64,000 nucleotides of DNA from Psettodes erumei (GCA_016785225.1 JAFBJZ010000874.1:434001-498000), one strand, 5' to 3'. Shown: positions 26,401 to 41,300, counted from the stretch's first letter. The notes: generated by a model not told the origin, from the sequence alone. Numbers and translations are program-made.

Positions 26401-29234
26401 ATGTATGAAACTGTATGTTATGTTGTGTTACATATGTTACACAAGCAGTCGAGGATGACATTGTTGACATTGTTATGAATCACGAATTAGTTGTTTGTGT
26501 TCAAATGTATGTAGTAGTACGAAGTTTCTGACTTTGACAACCTTTATTTACAATGTAAGCAGCATAATCACCCACTGAAATGATTATAAAATTAAAATGA
26601 AAAAGAATCTCTGCAGTGCTTTAACGTGAACTTTGAGTATCAATTAGCTGAGAGCATCGCCACTAATCAGATTTTTTGTTGCATGCGAAATCAAATTACC
26701 CATATGGTGAAGCTCAGCAATATTTCCAGCATCCTCATGGCAACCGGGCCATGGTTCTCCCTCCTCCATCTTAAGGCACAGTACAGCAGAGTAAATTTGT
26801 ATCCCCTAGTGCATGGGCGTGTCTGGTGGATCATGTTTTGTGTCCCCCCCATCTGGGACTCTCATTGAATTACCACCATGTGGGCCCAGCAGCTGTTCCT
26901 TCTGGTCGCAGCAGGCCACTGTCGTTAATTGAAGCGTAATGGGCTCAACAGCAGGGAAGATCAGACAGAGTGCTCTGCTGATGCACAGCCCCTGTCAGAA
27001 CCTATACGCAACACGCCTAGAAACTTTTCAACCCAGCTCTGGGGTTACTCCGACATCAGGCTGATATGAGTCATCCCATTTCTACACATGTAATACAAAA
27101 TAACTGCCAGGTTTGATTGCCTTTTGTACATCCATTTCCACAGAAAAGTCATAAATTCATGTCGTATGAATTTGCATCAAACTTTACTAATTGCTGCAAC
27201 AAATTTAAATGTTGTTTCAGTGTATGCATTGGTATTGCACTGCAGTTCAAATGGAGCTACTCTGCTACTGTGTTGACACTGTGTTTCACTGATAGATCCC
27301 ACTTCAAACCAGGCATTTGGCAGATGTCTGCTTGGGTTAGCCACAGTAGCAGGTAGCAAAGTACAGCCATTTCATCTGGATGCTGCCCTGGCCAGCCCTT
27401 TGCAAGTGCAGCTCATTGGCTTACACAGTAATGCAGTCGCTGTCAAATCGAAATGCCCCTGAAATATGTTTAGTTTCTTGTATTTCATTTAGTACTAGAG
27501 TCATCGTTTGACCTTTGCCCATTTTTTCTCCCCTCTATTTTTACTTTTACGTCAATATATGACATTAGCGCCTAGTGCAATCTTTTTTTTTTTATTTTCT
27601 GTGCAAAAAATTTTAAGTTCCTAAAATAGTCATTTCAGTCCCTGTACATACAGCAAATTGTGATTAAAAAGGCGAAGAACAGATTTAATGTAAATTAATG
27701 TTGCACAAGATGAAACTGTAACCCTGGTGTCATGTTTACCAAACTATATAATTGTAAAGTGTGGAGTAGTTACAGTGTTGTGTACACTGTAGGAATTGGT
27801 TTTCACATATTTATATATATCACACACACCTTTTCTACAGATTTATATAAAAGGCTGTGTGCTCTCTGTAATTTTGAGTTTATAATCTGTGTTTTGCCCT
27901 TCGCGCTGGCTGTTGTAGCTCTGGAGACAGTTAGCTTCAGCGGTAGTACTGCTGTTCATTTTGGTGCACACACCTCAAAGCGCCATGAATTATTCTCCAA
28001 GCTCCACTCATGTTTGAGGATTCAAAGAGATTTCATGGATCATTGGCATGAGAACAGAGAGTCATTTTATGAGTCAGAGAATCACAATGCTACTGAACAT
28101 GGTACAGTTATTGGTTTGACCAGCTGTAACTGATTCTGTCTCGTCTCACTGGCATTAGGGGCCTCTCTGTGCAACAGTTACTTCCATGAAAGAGCCTTTG
28201 AATCCTTACTTGTACTGTAAAGCTGGAGCTGTGAAAGATTTATGATGTGGTGGGGCACCCTGATCTGAGTCAAACTGGAGATGTAGATTTTTCAGCGCAG
28301 CTCACCTGCAGCTTTCTTCTCAAGGTTGTTGTTATTTCCAGCTATGAATTGGAAATATTGTCAGTCTTACTTTGGAATCAGCAAAGTTTATGTGATATAG
28401 ATGACCCAGTTCACAAATACAGTATATGTCCATAAAAGGGACATCAAACTTGTGCCATTAAACTTGAGTTGTATTGAGTTGTATTGCGAAGATTGGCATA
28501 AGACAGTACATCAGATAAAAGCCATTTGCTGCCTTTATGTAACTTAAAGCCATGTCGAAACCCAAAGTCAGGTTATGGTATAAAGCCTTACTTTTATATT
28601 AATTAGAGAAAAAAAAAGTGCTAAATAAATTTGGCAAACAGGAGCTTTAAATCCATGTTATTGCCTTCTTGCTTGTTGGTTTACAGTGAAACATGAAATT
28701 CTAACATCTGATATGTCTAAATAAAAATGTGTAAATGCTTCACAAGGTGAACATGTGAATACAATGTACTGCCGGTACTTTTCATATCCAAAAAACATAA
28801 CATGTCATGATTTTTGCACATTATCTGTAAACTCAGTGAATGAATGCCCATATGGAGTCTGGGGTTCGTTTTGAGTACTTGACAACACTTTTGTTTCTTT
28901 CTTCTGTGAGCTACATTTGACAGGATTCCTGTGTCAGTGGTTAATGAGGTTTGTAGTGCTTGAGTCTGTTGTGGGGAACGGTCTGTGGCATAATTTGCAA
29001 AGCATGGTTTTCTGTTTAGTGTCAGACTTGTCATACCCAAACCATGTCCATGTGACAGAAGTAGCCCCTCTTTAAGGCACAAGTTCCTGCTTTTGTCTGA
29101 GCTTGTTGGAGTCCTTCTCTTGTTCAGAAATCCCCCCCTTCTGTGTCTCCCCTCCATTTTTGGGCGTGTTGCCTTCGTGCAAATTTCCTGCCTGCACCTG
29201 CACTGTGTGGAAGGATGTAAAGCACCGTCCCAGT

Positions 29235-29335
29235 GACAAAAAATATTGTGGTAAAGAGTGATTTGTGACAAAAGTATAAACAATAGAGCATTTTTCTGTC
29301 ACCACATAATATTTATTGTCATATCACAGAGCCCT
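29235..29335 (+). repeat. Possible terminal fragment of a non-autonomous DNA transposon
   Basis: The phrase ATAATATTTATTGTCATATC followed by ACAGAGCCCTA resembles the ends of hAT-like non-autonomous elements in fish, whose terminal repeat read outward is TAGGGCTG-like. No matching opposite end was found nearby, so this is either a truncated copy or a coincidence. Confidence 0.3.
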
Positions 29336-31089
29336 ACTTCAGTTTACATCTGACAGACCCGTGATGTGATAGAGTAGCCTTCTTATTCAACTCATTTACA
29401 TGGTTGTAATTACATCATTACATGCAGAGCCCCACTGGAAACATAGTGTTGGAAAGCTGTCCAAGGATTTTACTTCCTGTTCCAAATCTGCCATCAAAAT
29501 GCCAAGGATGGTTTCTGTAATTAGAGATTATACATTTCAGTTTTACATCTTGTCAAAAATGTCTACCCTTTTTATCCTTTGGTTATAATGGAAACATGTA
29601 AATCTGCATGAGACAAATCTGGTTTAGAGATTCATACAGCACAATGACAGTTTGTGTCTTTTGTAGAAGAACCTGTAGACTGTTGGCAAGGGATAGACCT
29701 TATGTAAAGATGATATAGCTGAGCATACAGAATGTAGCCTATATAAAGTTTAAGCTGTTACTAATACATAATCAATTATTAAAATCTTTGTATGGGATAA
29801 TGAATCCAAACACAAGCCAGAAGATGATATGACATGGTCTCTGTCCTTACGAAATCACAGTAACTTGTTAAATTAATACTGACATACTCATTAAGTGAGA
29901 TGAAGAACTAGATATATTCCAAAATCCAATCACTGATGTAGATACATTTTCAATGTTTGCATTCTTCCAGCATGGTATCAAAATATGGCTCTATTTGTGC
30001 ATCTTTCCTCACTGTAAACACTTGATTTTCTGAGCTATTCTATTTCCACCTTTCATGCTCTGACTTGGCAGTGTGGTGGATTAACTGGTTAAGGAAGAAA
30101 ACCTTTTTTTGTGTCTCTTCGTTTTGTAAAAGTATCCGAAGCAAACACAATGTGTGCTATTTTTGTAACATGAAGTGCAGAGTGAGAGAAAAATTGAACC
30201 AGAATTGGTGTACCCTTTCCTAAATCCTACAGTGCCCCCTAACAATGCATACAAGAAAGAAAGCACAAATATTAAAGAAAATGTGTCTTCAAATCCACAA
30301 ATTTAACATTGTGAAACAAGAATGGCCACTCCAGGATGCAAAGGGGAGCAATGATGGGTCTGATTTGGATAAGTAGCAGAATTACAAATTGCGCATCAAA
30401 CTGTATGTACCTGGCCTAACCAACAAGAAGTAAACATTATGATAGTTCATCTACATTACGCCTGTTTGCAATAGCAGTTTTGGAGATGTGAGGTGAGATG
30501 TGTTTTCTGTATGCATGTGTTATCATGTTTGTTGCATTTCTGGATTTGTGGACACGTTTGCCTTAATGTTTGTGATTACTCTCTTACTCAAACTCTTTTA
30601 TTTGTCATGGCAGGGATAAATACTGGTTGGAAACATAAGTGCAAATGGAAAATAAACAGCAGCTACTGGAGCACTGTACATGTTCATCGACGTTGTTATG
30701 CTGCAGCATAGTCATAGTACCATACTTTTTTCATGTTACATTAAATCGTCCTATTTTTCAGGTTTGCTGTGACAACTATGTTGACACTTATTTCATCCCC
30801 TTTCATCTTATTCTTAAGTCAAAATAGGCCACAAAAAGTGGTTTTCAATATAAGAAAAACTGTCCTTTTTGTCGTCAGAAGTTGTTAGCTTGCCTTTCAT
30901 CACTAGGGGTGTGGATTCCTGCATTTGAAAAAAAAGCTTTTGTGTGTTGTGTGTTTTGAACCATGACTGCACAAGGATAACAATGCAGAAGTCTGTGATT
31001 GTTACCAGAAAACTGCTAGTTAAGCAGCTGTGTATCATCCCACTGCATGGCTCTAAACACTGTGTTGATTTTAACTTTGATGATGAATA

Positions 31090-31107
31090 CATTATTATTA
31101 TTATATA
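31090..31107. repeat. Short (ATT)n tract
   Basis: Four to five ATT units followed by a TATA-rich and poly-A stretch. Confidence 0.6.
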
Positions 31108-34100
31108 AAAAAAACCCACCCTTATTCACTCTATGATGTAGCTTTTATCATAGTCACAGGAGCAAGGTCCTGACTATGAAGTTTATCCTTTCCGAATTCT
31201 CAGATACTGCGATATGTGACAGTGCCTCATACTGAAGAGGCCAGTTTTTCTCTTTTGCCCTCACAAAGCAGTGTTGCTCATAGGTTCTTTGGTATAATCA
31301 ACTCAACCAGTTTTTATTGTTATTAGAAGCATTTTAATTAACATATAAAGCTATAATTTCTTTTTCTCACACAACTTTACAATGCCATTATAAAAGTATT
31401 TTATCTGTTACCCACTTTTAAACAGCTGACAGCTGCCTGTCAAGTACTTTGCTCATTGTGACTGGTGCAAGATTGAAAAGGTCTCGAGTCCCGAGAGTGG
31501 AAACCTCTCCTTTTCTGGACCGCTTCCAGAATGTTTGTTTTTTTCTATAATGTTTTTGACATATTTTTGAAGGTTCTGACATGACATTGGAATATTTTGT
31601 TCATGTTCTGATCTAAATTATTGCACAATATATTGCTTGAGCACAACTTTATGTCAACCTAGGCACAATATTGCTGTCATGGAGCTTGCCAAGTTTCAAG
31701 CATCCTCGGCTTGTAAGGTCATGATTGTCACATATTGTCACATATTGATACATGAGCCTATTTTGGACAGTATTTGTCTCTTTGTGGGAAGTTGAATTAC
31801 CATGTCACCAAAACGTCTATATTTGGATCATATTTCAATGACCAGGGTTTATTAATCTAATATTACAATTGGACCTTTTTAGAATTTTTAAAAATTGGCC
31901 CTAAACTGAGTCTAAATTATACGGTTAATGGTGTCAATAAAAAAATAAGTGTGAGTAGAGTGACACATTAGTGTAAAATATCACACAAATACCTTGCAAA
32001 GTTATACAGTACTAGTATTCATCTTTTTGCAAATCTATCTTTTTTCATGGCCCCCAGCCAAAATGAGGCGCTGCAATGTACAAAACACAGTTAGGTAAAT
32101 CATATTTTAGTAAAAAAGACAGAATAGATATATAAAATCATGGACACAAACTGTACAATCTCTAAAAGACAAAAAGCTTTGGTCACGAAGTAAAGTCACG
32201 ATCCTCACATTCTTGCAAACTGATCCATTGTGTATGCCAAATTGCAAGTGGAGCCAATCATCTAGCAGGGAGATATGAATGATTTAATGCATTTTTTTGC
32301 CATAATTTGAGAATGCCACCCTCTGTTGTCATCATTATGCTGCCATCATTCACAGACTAATCTTCACATTTTTTTTAAAGCCTGCAAGCAGTTTCTCTAA
32401 AATGCTCACAGGCTCAGTGAAGAGCCTAATTGCGGCTGCCAAAACATTGTCTGTGTACTCCATACGAGAGTAGGCACTTACTCCCCTTCATGCTACACTC
32501 TACACAAACACCCATGGAGTGAGTGACAAATTGCATTCTATCATCTCCATTTCCTGCTCATCAGCCTTGTGTAGTGCCAACACTTGTGAGTGACATCAGT
32601 TATCTTATTGGCTCTGCCTTATTTGCAGTGCACATGGGTGCTTGTAAGATCTGGGTCAGACATTGTTTGTCAATGAAACATTTTGTTGCTGGAGTACCTG
32701 GCAGATAGAGTTTACTATAGCACTACAAGTCATTCATCTGGGCGTGCCCAGGAGTCCTCATCATTGTGAGCCTGCTGTGTACTGGTCCTTTCTTATAAAA
32801 CAGACCAATAGGCCCTTAAGCAGCAATTTATGCAACATTTAAAATTAAGAAACCAGGGAGGGGAGGTGTAACAACTGTCTTGAGACTAGTGCATCTCCCC
32901 TGTATCCACACTAGCAAAGTGAACTGGATCAATATAGGGTTAAGGTTTAATCCCTGGAACAGTCATCAATCAATACAGGAAGTCGCCCGTTTGAGTGCCT
33001 TTCCCCCTACATGGAACCATAATTCCCAGTCACAGACGCTGGGCCAGCCTCCCCTCGTCTTCTTGTCTCTCTTTTTCCATCCATGGCTGCACTCTGATAA
33101 TCCAGATGGCCACGGACTCAGCATCCGCTCTCTCAGACAGCCTCTCTCTATTGTCCTGAGCCCTTATCACTCGGCACAATACTGGTGCCTCTTAAAAGCA
33201 CAAAGAGCCAACTTGTTTCACTTCATCCCTCAAAATGTGAACTATGAGCTCTGACACAATGTCAAAGAAAATGACACAGTCAAAAAAAAGTGTGTGCCAG
33301 TGCGTTGTGGGTGCACGAACTTGTGCGTGTCTATTAGCACAGATCTTTGTATTGTTTCATGGCTTATGCTTAATTGGAACTTGTATTTGAGCATTTGTGG
33401 GTGTCTGTGGACAGGTGCTGTATTTTTTTTATAAAGCAAAGAAGTGGACTGTTGTCAATATCTGTCCACAGCAAGCTTTTGATAAAGTGCCTTTTCAATT
33501 CGGTGAAAATCAATTGGACATCCTTGATCACTGGCACCATCATCTACACTCCAAAGCTTCAGACCGACAATGTTACACATGCACATTGACTTTCAGCACA
33601 TTAATAAACACAATAGTTATCACACAGCAATTGACTCATTGTTTCAAAAATATAGATAGCACAGTATGAGACAGAAATGTGGCTGCACATGTCTGTGGTT
33701 ATTAGTGCTGCTGGAAGTGTTGATAGGTTTGGAAAGGTCAGTGAACAAAGTGAACATATCTGACATTTAAAACTGGGAGGGAGGGAAAGATAATGTTTTT
33801 GATGAGTCAAAATACAAAAAATGCTGTCTTTATGCATGAATCAAAGCTTTGTCTTAGAATTGACAGGGTAATATTTGAATATGAAGTAATTACTTGTGTT
33901 TTCATGCAAATTTGTTTTGTTTTTAGCCTTTCCTGACAGTTGGTGCACTGGCTCATGCCGGTTGACCTGTTATGCCTTTGTTGACAGACTTTCTATTTTC
34001 AAATAGTGCCAAAGTCTCGACTGCGCTTTGATCTAAAAATATGCAACTCTGCCTTAAAGACTAAAATGTACACACTCATTATGCAAAGCCTGCTTTGAAC

Positions 34101-37100
34101 TAGCACAGGGGAATTTGGTCATACAGAAGTTTCCTTGTGCGTCTTTTATTGTTAGGCTGGAGTGCATGTTCAACAGTAAATACAGTATCCTATTGTGGTC
34201 TCATGTATTCATGGAAAATAAAATTAGTCAACATTGTTGTTAATATTGTAATAGTTTTTGCAAATATGGTAGCTACATAGTCTTGTGTCAGACTACAATT
34301 CTACATTTCCAGCTCTCTTTTTCACGCATCCTGCTACCTCTTCTTTCTCCAACATGCTGGAACATTTTGACATTTTCTTTTGACTTCACATCCCTGCCAC
34401 TTATCACAAGAACCAGGCTTTTAATTTCACCCATGGTTCCCCTCTCCTCCGCATTTTTCTCCTCTGTATAATTGACTTTATTTCAGGTCTCAGCCATCTC
34501 TGCAGGCCATCTTCTCAGCCATCTTCTGGAGGCTATACCCTCCTCTACCTCCACCTACACACAGATACAGCAAATGCACACTGCTCTCAGTTTGCTAACA
34601 GTTATTTTCGACAGGGACACTTGTGGCTTTAGGGTCCAGGTGCCTTCTGGAACCACTGACCCATGTTATCAGCCTGCGTCTGCAACCGGGAACTCCTCAA
34701 AATTAATCCTGACACCGTCACACTCCCCCTCTGGATCCTCAGCAGTCTGAAGTCAGACTCACTCACCTGCTCGCCCCAGTCCCACGAGACACTCTTATCA
34801 GTTCCAAAGGGGACACAGAGTGGCCGGGATTACAGCCAGTGCTGCGTTAATTATAAGCTTTTTTTAATGAAGGGGAAGTCGGGGCTGGGAGGCCAGGTGG
34901 TACAGCTACACAAACCAAATCCGATTATTCGGAAACGGTTTGTTTCTCTTTTAAGCTCTCAATCCCTCTCATTCTGGCTTTTGTGTAAAAAGTTCCCGTC
35001 CCTGTTTAAAAAGGCATTTGTTTGTATCTGTTCCTGCTTCAAATCCTTTTTTGGCTATATTTACTGATGCTGTCACAGTTTCTCATGAATGGATATAGTT
35101 ACTTTTTTTGATTGAGGATGAACCAACTTCAACATTACCAAATAAAATTCTGGAGGAAAATGAGGAAAATGAAAGCTGCCAACCAATAAAGCATTTCGCT
35201 ATTTCTGCTTTTTGACTTGGAAGCTTGGCTGAGTCTCATGGAGCATGTTCACACCAAGAAACAGAAAAAAAGGATTGTTTTGCAGCTTTTGTTCTGCTAT
35301 TGTTTTGTTCTAATTTGACATTCTTTGATATCCCTTTTCATGTTTTTATTAAATTATTTATGGTGTAAAAACAAATATTCAATGAGAATTATCTGACTTA
35401 CAACACAATGCTCTGCATCTTTGTTTTAGGCATCCCATCAAATAATGCCATTTTTCTCTAAAGGCTAATGATTCACTTTGAACAGAGAGCTCTGTGAGCG
35501 ATTAAATAGATCATAAATATCTAGTTATGATATTAAACACTTTTGATATGCCTCAAGCTGCTTTGATGTTAAATATCAAGGTCTCTTGATGGTGAAGTTC
35601 ATGAATGTACCTTTTTTAAGGCGTGCCGGTATCTGTCTGACTCAGGGATGTTGTGATAAACATATGAGGCTGAGCATCAACTCAACACATGACACAGTGA
35701 TTCTGATTCTGCAACATACAACACCAGCTTGTCTATTTACGCAGCCATGGGCTTTAGAATTGTCTGGTTTGATTTTTGCTTTCATCAGATCATTTACCAA
35801 GAAACACTAGAATTGTTTAGATTCAGGACTTTGCAGATTGTAACTCAAATTAAAAAATATATTTACTTGTACTGAAGTATAGGTTTCCTCTCTGTAGTAG
35901 TATTTGATGTGACTAATTTGATTAAGAGATTTTCTGCAGCACGTCCATATTTAAACATCCTGGTGCCACAGGTTTTTTTCCCCCTTTTTCCAAATTTACC
36001 CTGTCTGATCACATTTGCTTTGTAATTAATCACTGTAATTCAGCAATCCTCTGAAGAATCGTGTGCTTCCAGGCCAGATAATTCAATGATTCAACTTCTA
36101 ATTCAAGCCAAAGCTACTTTTTTATAAGCATTCACAAACTGGAAAAAAGAAGAAAATGTCACATTATCAGGATTAAAGATATTTGAAGCCAATTCCCCAA
36201 GAGAAAGAAGATAGTCAGGAGTAGATGGATGGAATCATTTAACTGATCTTTTTTGTGGTGAGGCTGGGTGGGCACTGCTGACTTAAAATGCTCTCCTGCC
36301 ATTATCACTGCTGTGACCCTGTCAGTTTGCTTAACTGGCCGTACCGGTGCACCTATAGCGCATGGAGGCAGGCGGAGTGAGCCACAGTATGTTCGGTGCC
36401 CCAATGATAAACATGCAGCTGATTGAGTTCACAACCCTGGCTTCAGGAGCAGTTGCCTGGGCTGCCAGACTGTTTGAGGTGCTGGCAGAGCAGATATACC
36501 TCTCTCTTTCAGATGCAGCCACATACAACATCTTAACCGTCAGGGGAAGGGATTTTCCAGTTCTGGAAGCATTGAGAAATATGTGGCCTGTTTTAGCGAT
36601 CAGTTAAGATTGACGATTGTCTGCCGCGGTACAGGGGTTTATGTTACTTATACATAGAAAGTTTTGGATCTATCAGTGCTACCAATTCACATTCAGATGA
36701 TGTGAATCAGGATTCATATCCCAATCAAGGTCTTAGCTCTAAAATATTTTTTTTTAAATGAACCAAAAGTTTAAAAAAGGCAACTCAAAGGAATTTCACA
36801 GAGGCTAATGTGTAAGACATGATTTCATTCACTCTGCACCCAAATGCTTATGCATGAAAGACACATGTTGTCACATAAGCATCTGTTCAAAATAAAAATC
36901 AAAACTGGCCAGCACATACACAGTGAGATGTTCAGGTTGTATGGCTAAATGCACTCTCTGAATGGCTGTTAAGGAAGAAACCATTGGATGAGATATAGAG
37001 CAAGGGCTCTAGTAATGTCAAGAGGGCTTTTGGCTGTGGGGCTAGAGGATAGTGTCCTAGTATAGTGGAGTATAGGATAGTGTGTACCAATCCAGGTCAG

Positions 37101-38321
37101 GTAACCTAGCTCATGAGCATCTTTTTAGCATCCCGACAAAAGCCTAGAAAGCCTCTGTACAACCAATTTATTCTGATTTCTTAAAGGCTGCCTTTTTTGA
37201 AGTAGACAGTAGTAATTACTGCATTATCAAATAGATGCAGAAATTTAGAAGAGATGAGAAAGCAGTATGAGGTGTAACACACACTTTTACTGTATTGAAG
37301 TCTACAGTTAAGATTGAATAAAGATTAAATGAATTGTTTGTCCCCACCTGAAACTGTGTTCGCAATCGATTTTGCTTCATCCACCAGGAGCCCCTTTCTT
37401 CCATCCTATTTGTTGGCTTTTACTCAGTTAGTTGCCTGCTGCAGGAGGAGAAGTGCACCTCCAGAGACGAGCTCATTTCAGCCACAATGGAATGGTGAGG
37501 CAGAGTACTTAAAAGCCTTGGGAAATAAGGTCTGGGTCACCGGAAAACTGGGGTTCTCAGGCACGTGGCCAGAAAGGTCAATAAGGGAGGTATGCTTTGA
37601 GCCACTGAGGAAGGGGGTGGGGATGGATGGGAGACAAAGGCAGGAGGTGTTAATAGAATCAGAGTTTTCTCTTTCTCATGAGCTCTCAGAACAGGCTTGG
37701 CTGAAGGGTTGACAGGTAGTCACTGAATGTCATAGGAGAGCAAAACCCCAAGCTGTAGCTCTTAGACTGCACTCCTGTCTTTGGTGTGACTGTCAGAATG
37801 TGACACCAGCAATGACAAATCATCACTATAAGCCTTCCAGTTTTATGTAAAATTCCCAGACAACAACCAGCGCTGCATTAATATGATGCATAAGCGACGT
37901 TGCCCTTCCCCTCTGTAACTGGAGCAAGTCTAAATTTGGGATACACAATAATCCTCTTTTATATTCACATACTCGTTCTCTGAGATCTTTCCCCCTAAAA
38001 TGAACAGTAGAATTTCGCAGAATAGAATATAAATTCCAGTGAAGTCTTACCTCTGGACCAGTATGTGCTGATAGTGTGTAAAATGAAAGGACCAGATGCA
38101 TCTTCATGTAGCCACCCTGCATTTGCACACATGTCATTCTCTCCCTTTTGCTGGCTGCAGCTGTTGCAAACCTCTGCAATGCAAAATAGCCATGAACATG
38201 CATCATGTGAAAGAAACATAATCTTGAGAGCATCATTGCCTAAGAAGGTCAGATTCTACTCTGCAGCAGTATCATATGTTTATATCAGTGCTTTCTCTTT
38301 CTTTTTCTTCCTTTCCCTCAG

Positions 38322-38370
38322 ACCCCATATCCCAGGCTGACTCCAGCACTAACCTCCACAAGGAACATCA
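38322..38370 (+). other. Candidate non-coding exon 2 (49 nt, 5' UTR)
   Basis: A long uninterrupted polypyrimidine tract (38290-38319) ends in CCCTCAG. It is followed by 49 nt and then the donor CA|GTGAGT at 38371. The exon contains no ATG. Spliced between exon 1 and exon 3 it leaves the frame open upstream of the start codon (no stop until TAG at 7139) but supplies no earlier start, so it reads as 5' UTR. It could instead be an optional leader exon or a cryptic one. Confidence rests on the quality of the two splice signals only. Confidence 0.4.
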
Positions 38371-41300
38371 GTGAGTAGGTACTTGACTGAGACAGCACCA
38401 GGGAGTTAATACCAGTCAGTGCTGCCAGGGGTGTGACACAATCCCAGCCCTCTGCACATTGATTCACACAGGATTAAGCCACCGCATGATGCTTCAGGCA
38501 GAAGGCCTGGCGCAGCTGATTTACCGTCCCTGTCAGACTTAACGTCTTCTGAGGCTTCCTCTGCCCTGCTCCTGTCTTCTGTGGGAAAAAAGAAACGAGT
38601 GAGAAGCATCTGCCACTGCACCAACCAGATCACCCAAAGGGATGACTGGCAGCCATCTTGCTCAGGTACAGTGTGTACTGTAAATCGTGCAACATACTTA
38701 AGAGTGCTTGCAGTCGCTTACCATTGCTTGTCTGCAATGGCATGCGAAGACATTAGCCTCCCATTCACAACCCAGATCTCAGCACCATTAAATTCTGCCT
38801 CACTACCAATATGACACACTTATTTGATCATGTTGATATGTCCACGGATATTTGCTTTAACTTATTTTTCAATCAACAGTGCCAGTTCATTCATGCTGAG
38901 AAGTCCCAAGAGACTCAGCCTTTAGAAAATGATATAGTTCGTTGTATGTTTGCAAGCTGCTACAAGCTGTGACATTTGCTCAGCCAATAAAAGGGGTTGA
39001 CACACAAGTTGTCTTTGTTAGACTTCTGAATAGAAAAATGCACATAGTGTTAATGGACTTCAGGAATAATATTAAAATAGACAGAAGTATTCTCAAAAAC
39101 AGCTCTATATAGTTACAGATGAATGCAGCTGCTCCAAACAGCCTGTGACCAAAGGAATACAAAAATAAAATTTTTAAAAAACTGTTGTGCTTTGGATTTC
39201 TGATTCATTCACTGCTATCGCTGTCATTCCTGCCAGTGAAAACATCTGCAAAAATCAGCATGTTTGGAACAAGTTGCATTCTGCTTTTATACTGCCAAGC
39301 ACTATCAAAAACAATTACATGTGCTACAACATGGAGGAAAACACTTGCAGCTGTGGTAACCTGAATATACTGGATGCAGTACACAAAGAGGAGCATGGGG
39401 ATGAAGGCAGGAATTTAAACTGAGATTGTGAAGAGAGACTTAACTGGTTGGCTACATAATTGTGTTGAAATCCAGGGAAGAGGCCTGCATCTCTGCTAAA
39501 CAGGCTCAAATGGATCAAATGCCTTTGTTTCCACTCCAGTCAGAACTGGGTGTTTGGCTTATTTAAAGAGAGGACGGGGAATCGCTTGGTGATTGTTCAG
39601 AGACTTGGCACACTAAATTAGCTTTTGACATTCATTTGGAAAGATCTCATCAAACATTAATTATTGTGACCACCTGTGAAAGGGAAGGCTGCAGAGTGTT
39701 GCTCATCTGTTCCCTTATGATAGCTGCAGGGTCCCTAACTCTCTGAATCTTGTGAGCGAGCCACAAACAAGAACCACAGGAGACAGAGGAGCAGATTGCA
39801 TTCCATCAGATCATGGAGTATCTAATAGGATGCACAGCAGCATCTGAGCCGCAGTGCTGTTTGCCAGGTTTTCTGTGGCCACTGAGAGGCTGGCACGATT
39901 CCTTTGACCCAGATATTTAGCAGCTTAATCTTTTTTTTTTTTTGTAAGATTTTCGGGATAGCCTGTGTTGCTCCTCTGCTTACAGCCAGACCGGATGAGC
40001 CGAGCCTGACTAACTCTTCTAACTGATAGGCTCGAAGAGAAGCAGCCATTCATTGACATATTTAACAAGGAAAATCAAAAAAATATTTGTGTACAAAACT
40101 GGGATGTCTCCAAGTCACATTTGTTTTCATCGCTTGTTTATGTTAAGACCATGTTTTCCAATGAGCTGTGACATGTTCTGTCAGCCTACGAAGAGTGCTG
40201 CTTGTCCCATGAATAGTCAAATTAGACTGGCTGGAGGGAGGATGTAATCTGGGTTCAGTCAGGTATAGCATCCAGAGCAATGTAGCCCGGGAGGTTGGCT
40301 AGTAATCAGCAACCAGAGGTGTCTAATTGGCATATGGCTGCATAAGTGCCAGGGTACTCTGCTCATTCATCCAAACAGAATACATTTCCTGGCCAACAAA
40401 AAGCACAAGACAAAGGCAGCTTTTTAATAAAAAACAGTGCACTCAAAGTGGATGAGTTCTTTAAAATTGAAAGAAGGTGGTTTAAACCGTTGTCATTCTT
40501 TGGGTTGACAGGTTTCAAATGATATTCTGCGGCTGTGCTCGTTGAGTATGTGTGAAACCTATGCTCCAGATTGGCACTGAGGAAAGATACAAACAAGAGT
40601 TGTGCGCTGAAATGCCAAAACCTAGATTTGTGTTTGCCCCAAGTTTAAAACCTCCTCTGACACAACAGAGACCAAAACGCTTTTGAATATAACACATCAA
40701 ACCCAGAGGAAAATTGGACAGTCCATCAAAAAACAAAAAAAGCAAAACGAAAAAAACCTAGGCATCTGGCAGCACACTTCTGGGCACCGAGCCATCCCCA
40801 CCCTCGCAATTCTTTCTCATTAAACAAAATTTGCCCCCACCAAAACACATCTAAAAAAAATTTAATTTCCTCAATTGAAGCCAGGCAACACTAATTCAGG
40901 CCTCACCATGTGTAAATAATCTTAACATCTCAAATGACTGCTCAGGAGTTAATCTCCCATCAGATATGTGACTTGGTAAACCCACTGCTTTGCAGTGATC
41001 TGCATCGTTAAGAGGAAAATAAATTTGAAAGCAGATTTTCATATTGTCATGATGCAGATGAATGATGTTCCTGATCCAGTTCAGTTGGTTAAATAAAATT
41101 GCTTTTTGTGGAGAAAGTAGAACGCATCTATTTCTTGACAGATGTTAGAGATTGACTTCAACATAAAAATCTCAAAATACATTAGTCAGTTCATCAGCTG
41201 ATATGTGTATCACTTACCCCGACCAAGAGAGCTTCTCTCATTTTGCACACATTTCTTTTATGGGTTCCATGTATTTAATTAGATGTCAATTTATGTGTTA

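Larger units (their letters stand above)
7184..38321 (+). other. Candidate intron 1 (about 31 kb)
   Basis: The interval between the exon 1 donor and the exon 2 acceptor shows no further exon with clear support. It contains simple repeats, several diverged interspersed repeats and some less AT-rich blocks that may be regulatory (listed under findings). The boundaries depend on the three-exon model. If exon 1 and exon 2 belong to different transcripts, this is not a single intron. Confidence 0.35.

Noticed and set aside
36362..36607. 81-codon frame with coding-like amino-acid composition
   Set aside because: It has no acceptor or donor of quality at its edges and no recognisable domain; an unsupported internal frame in intron 1.
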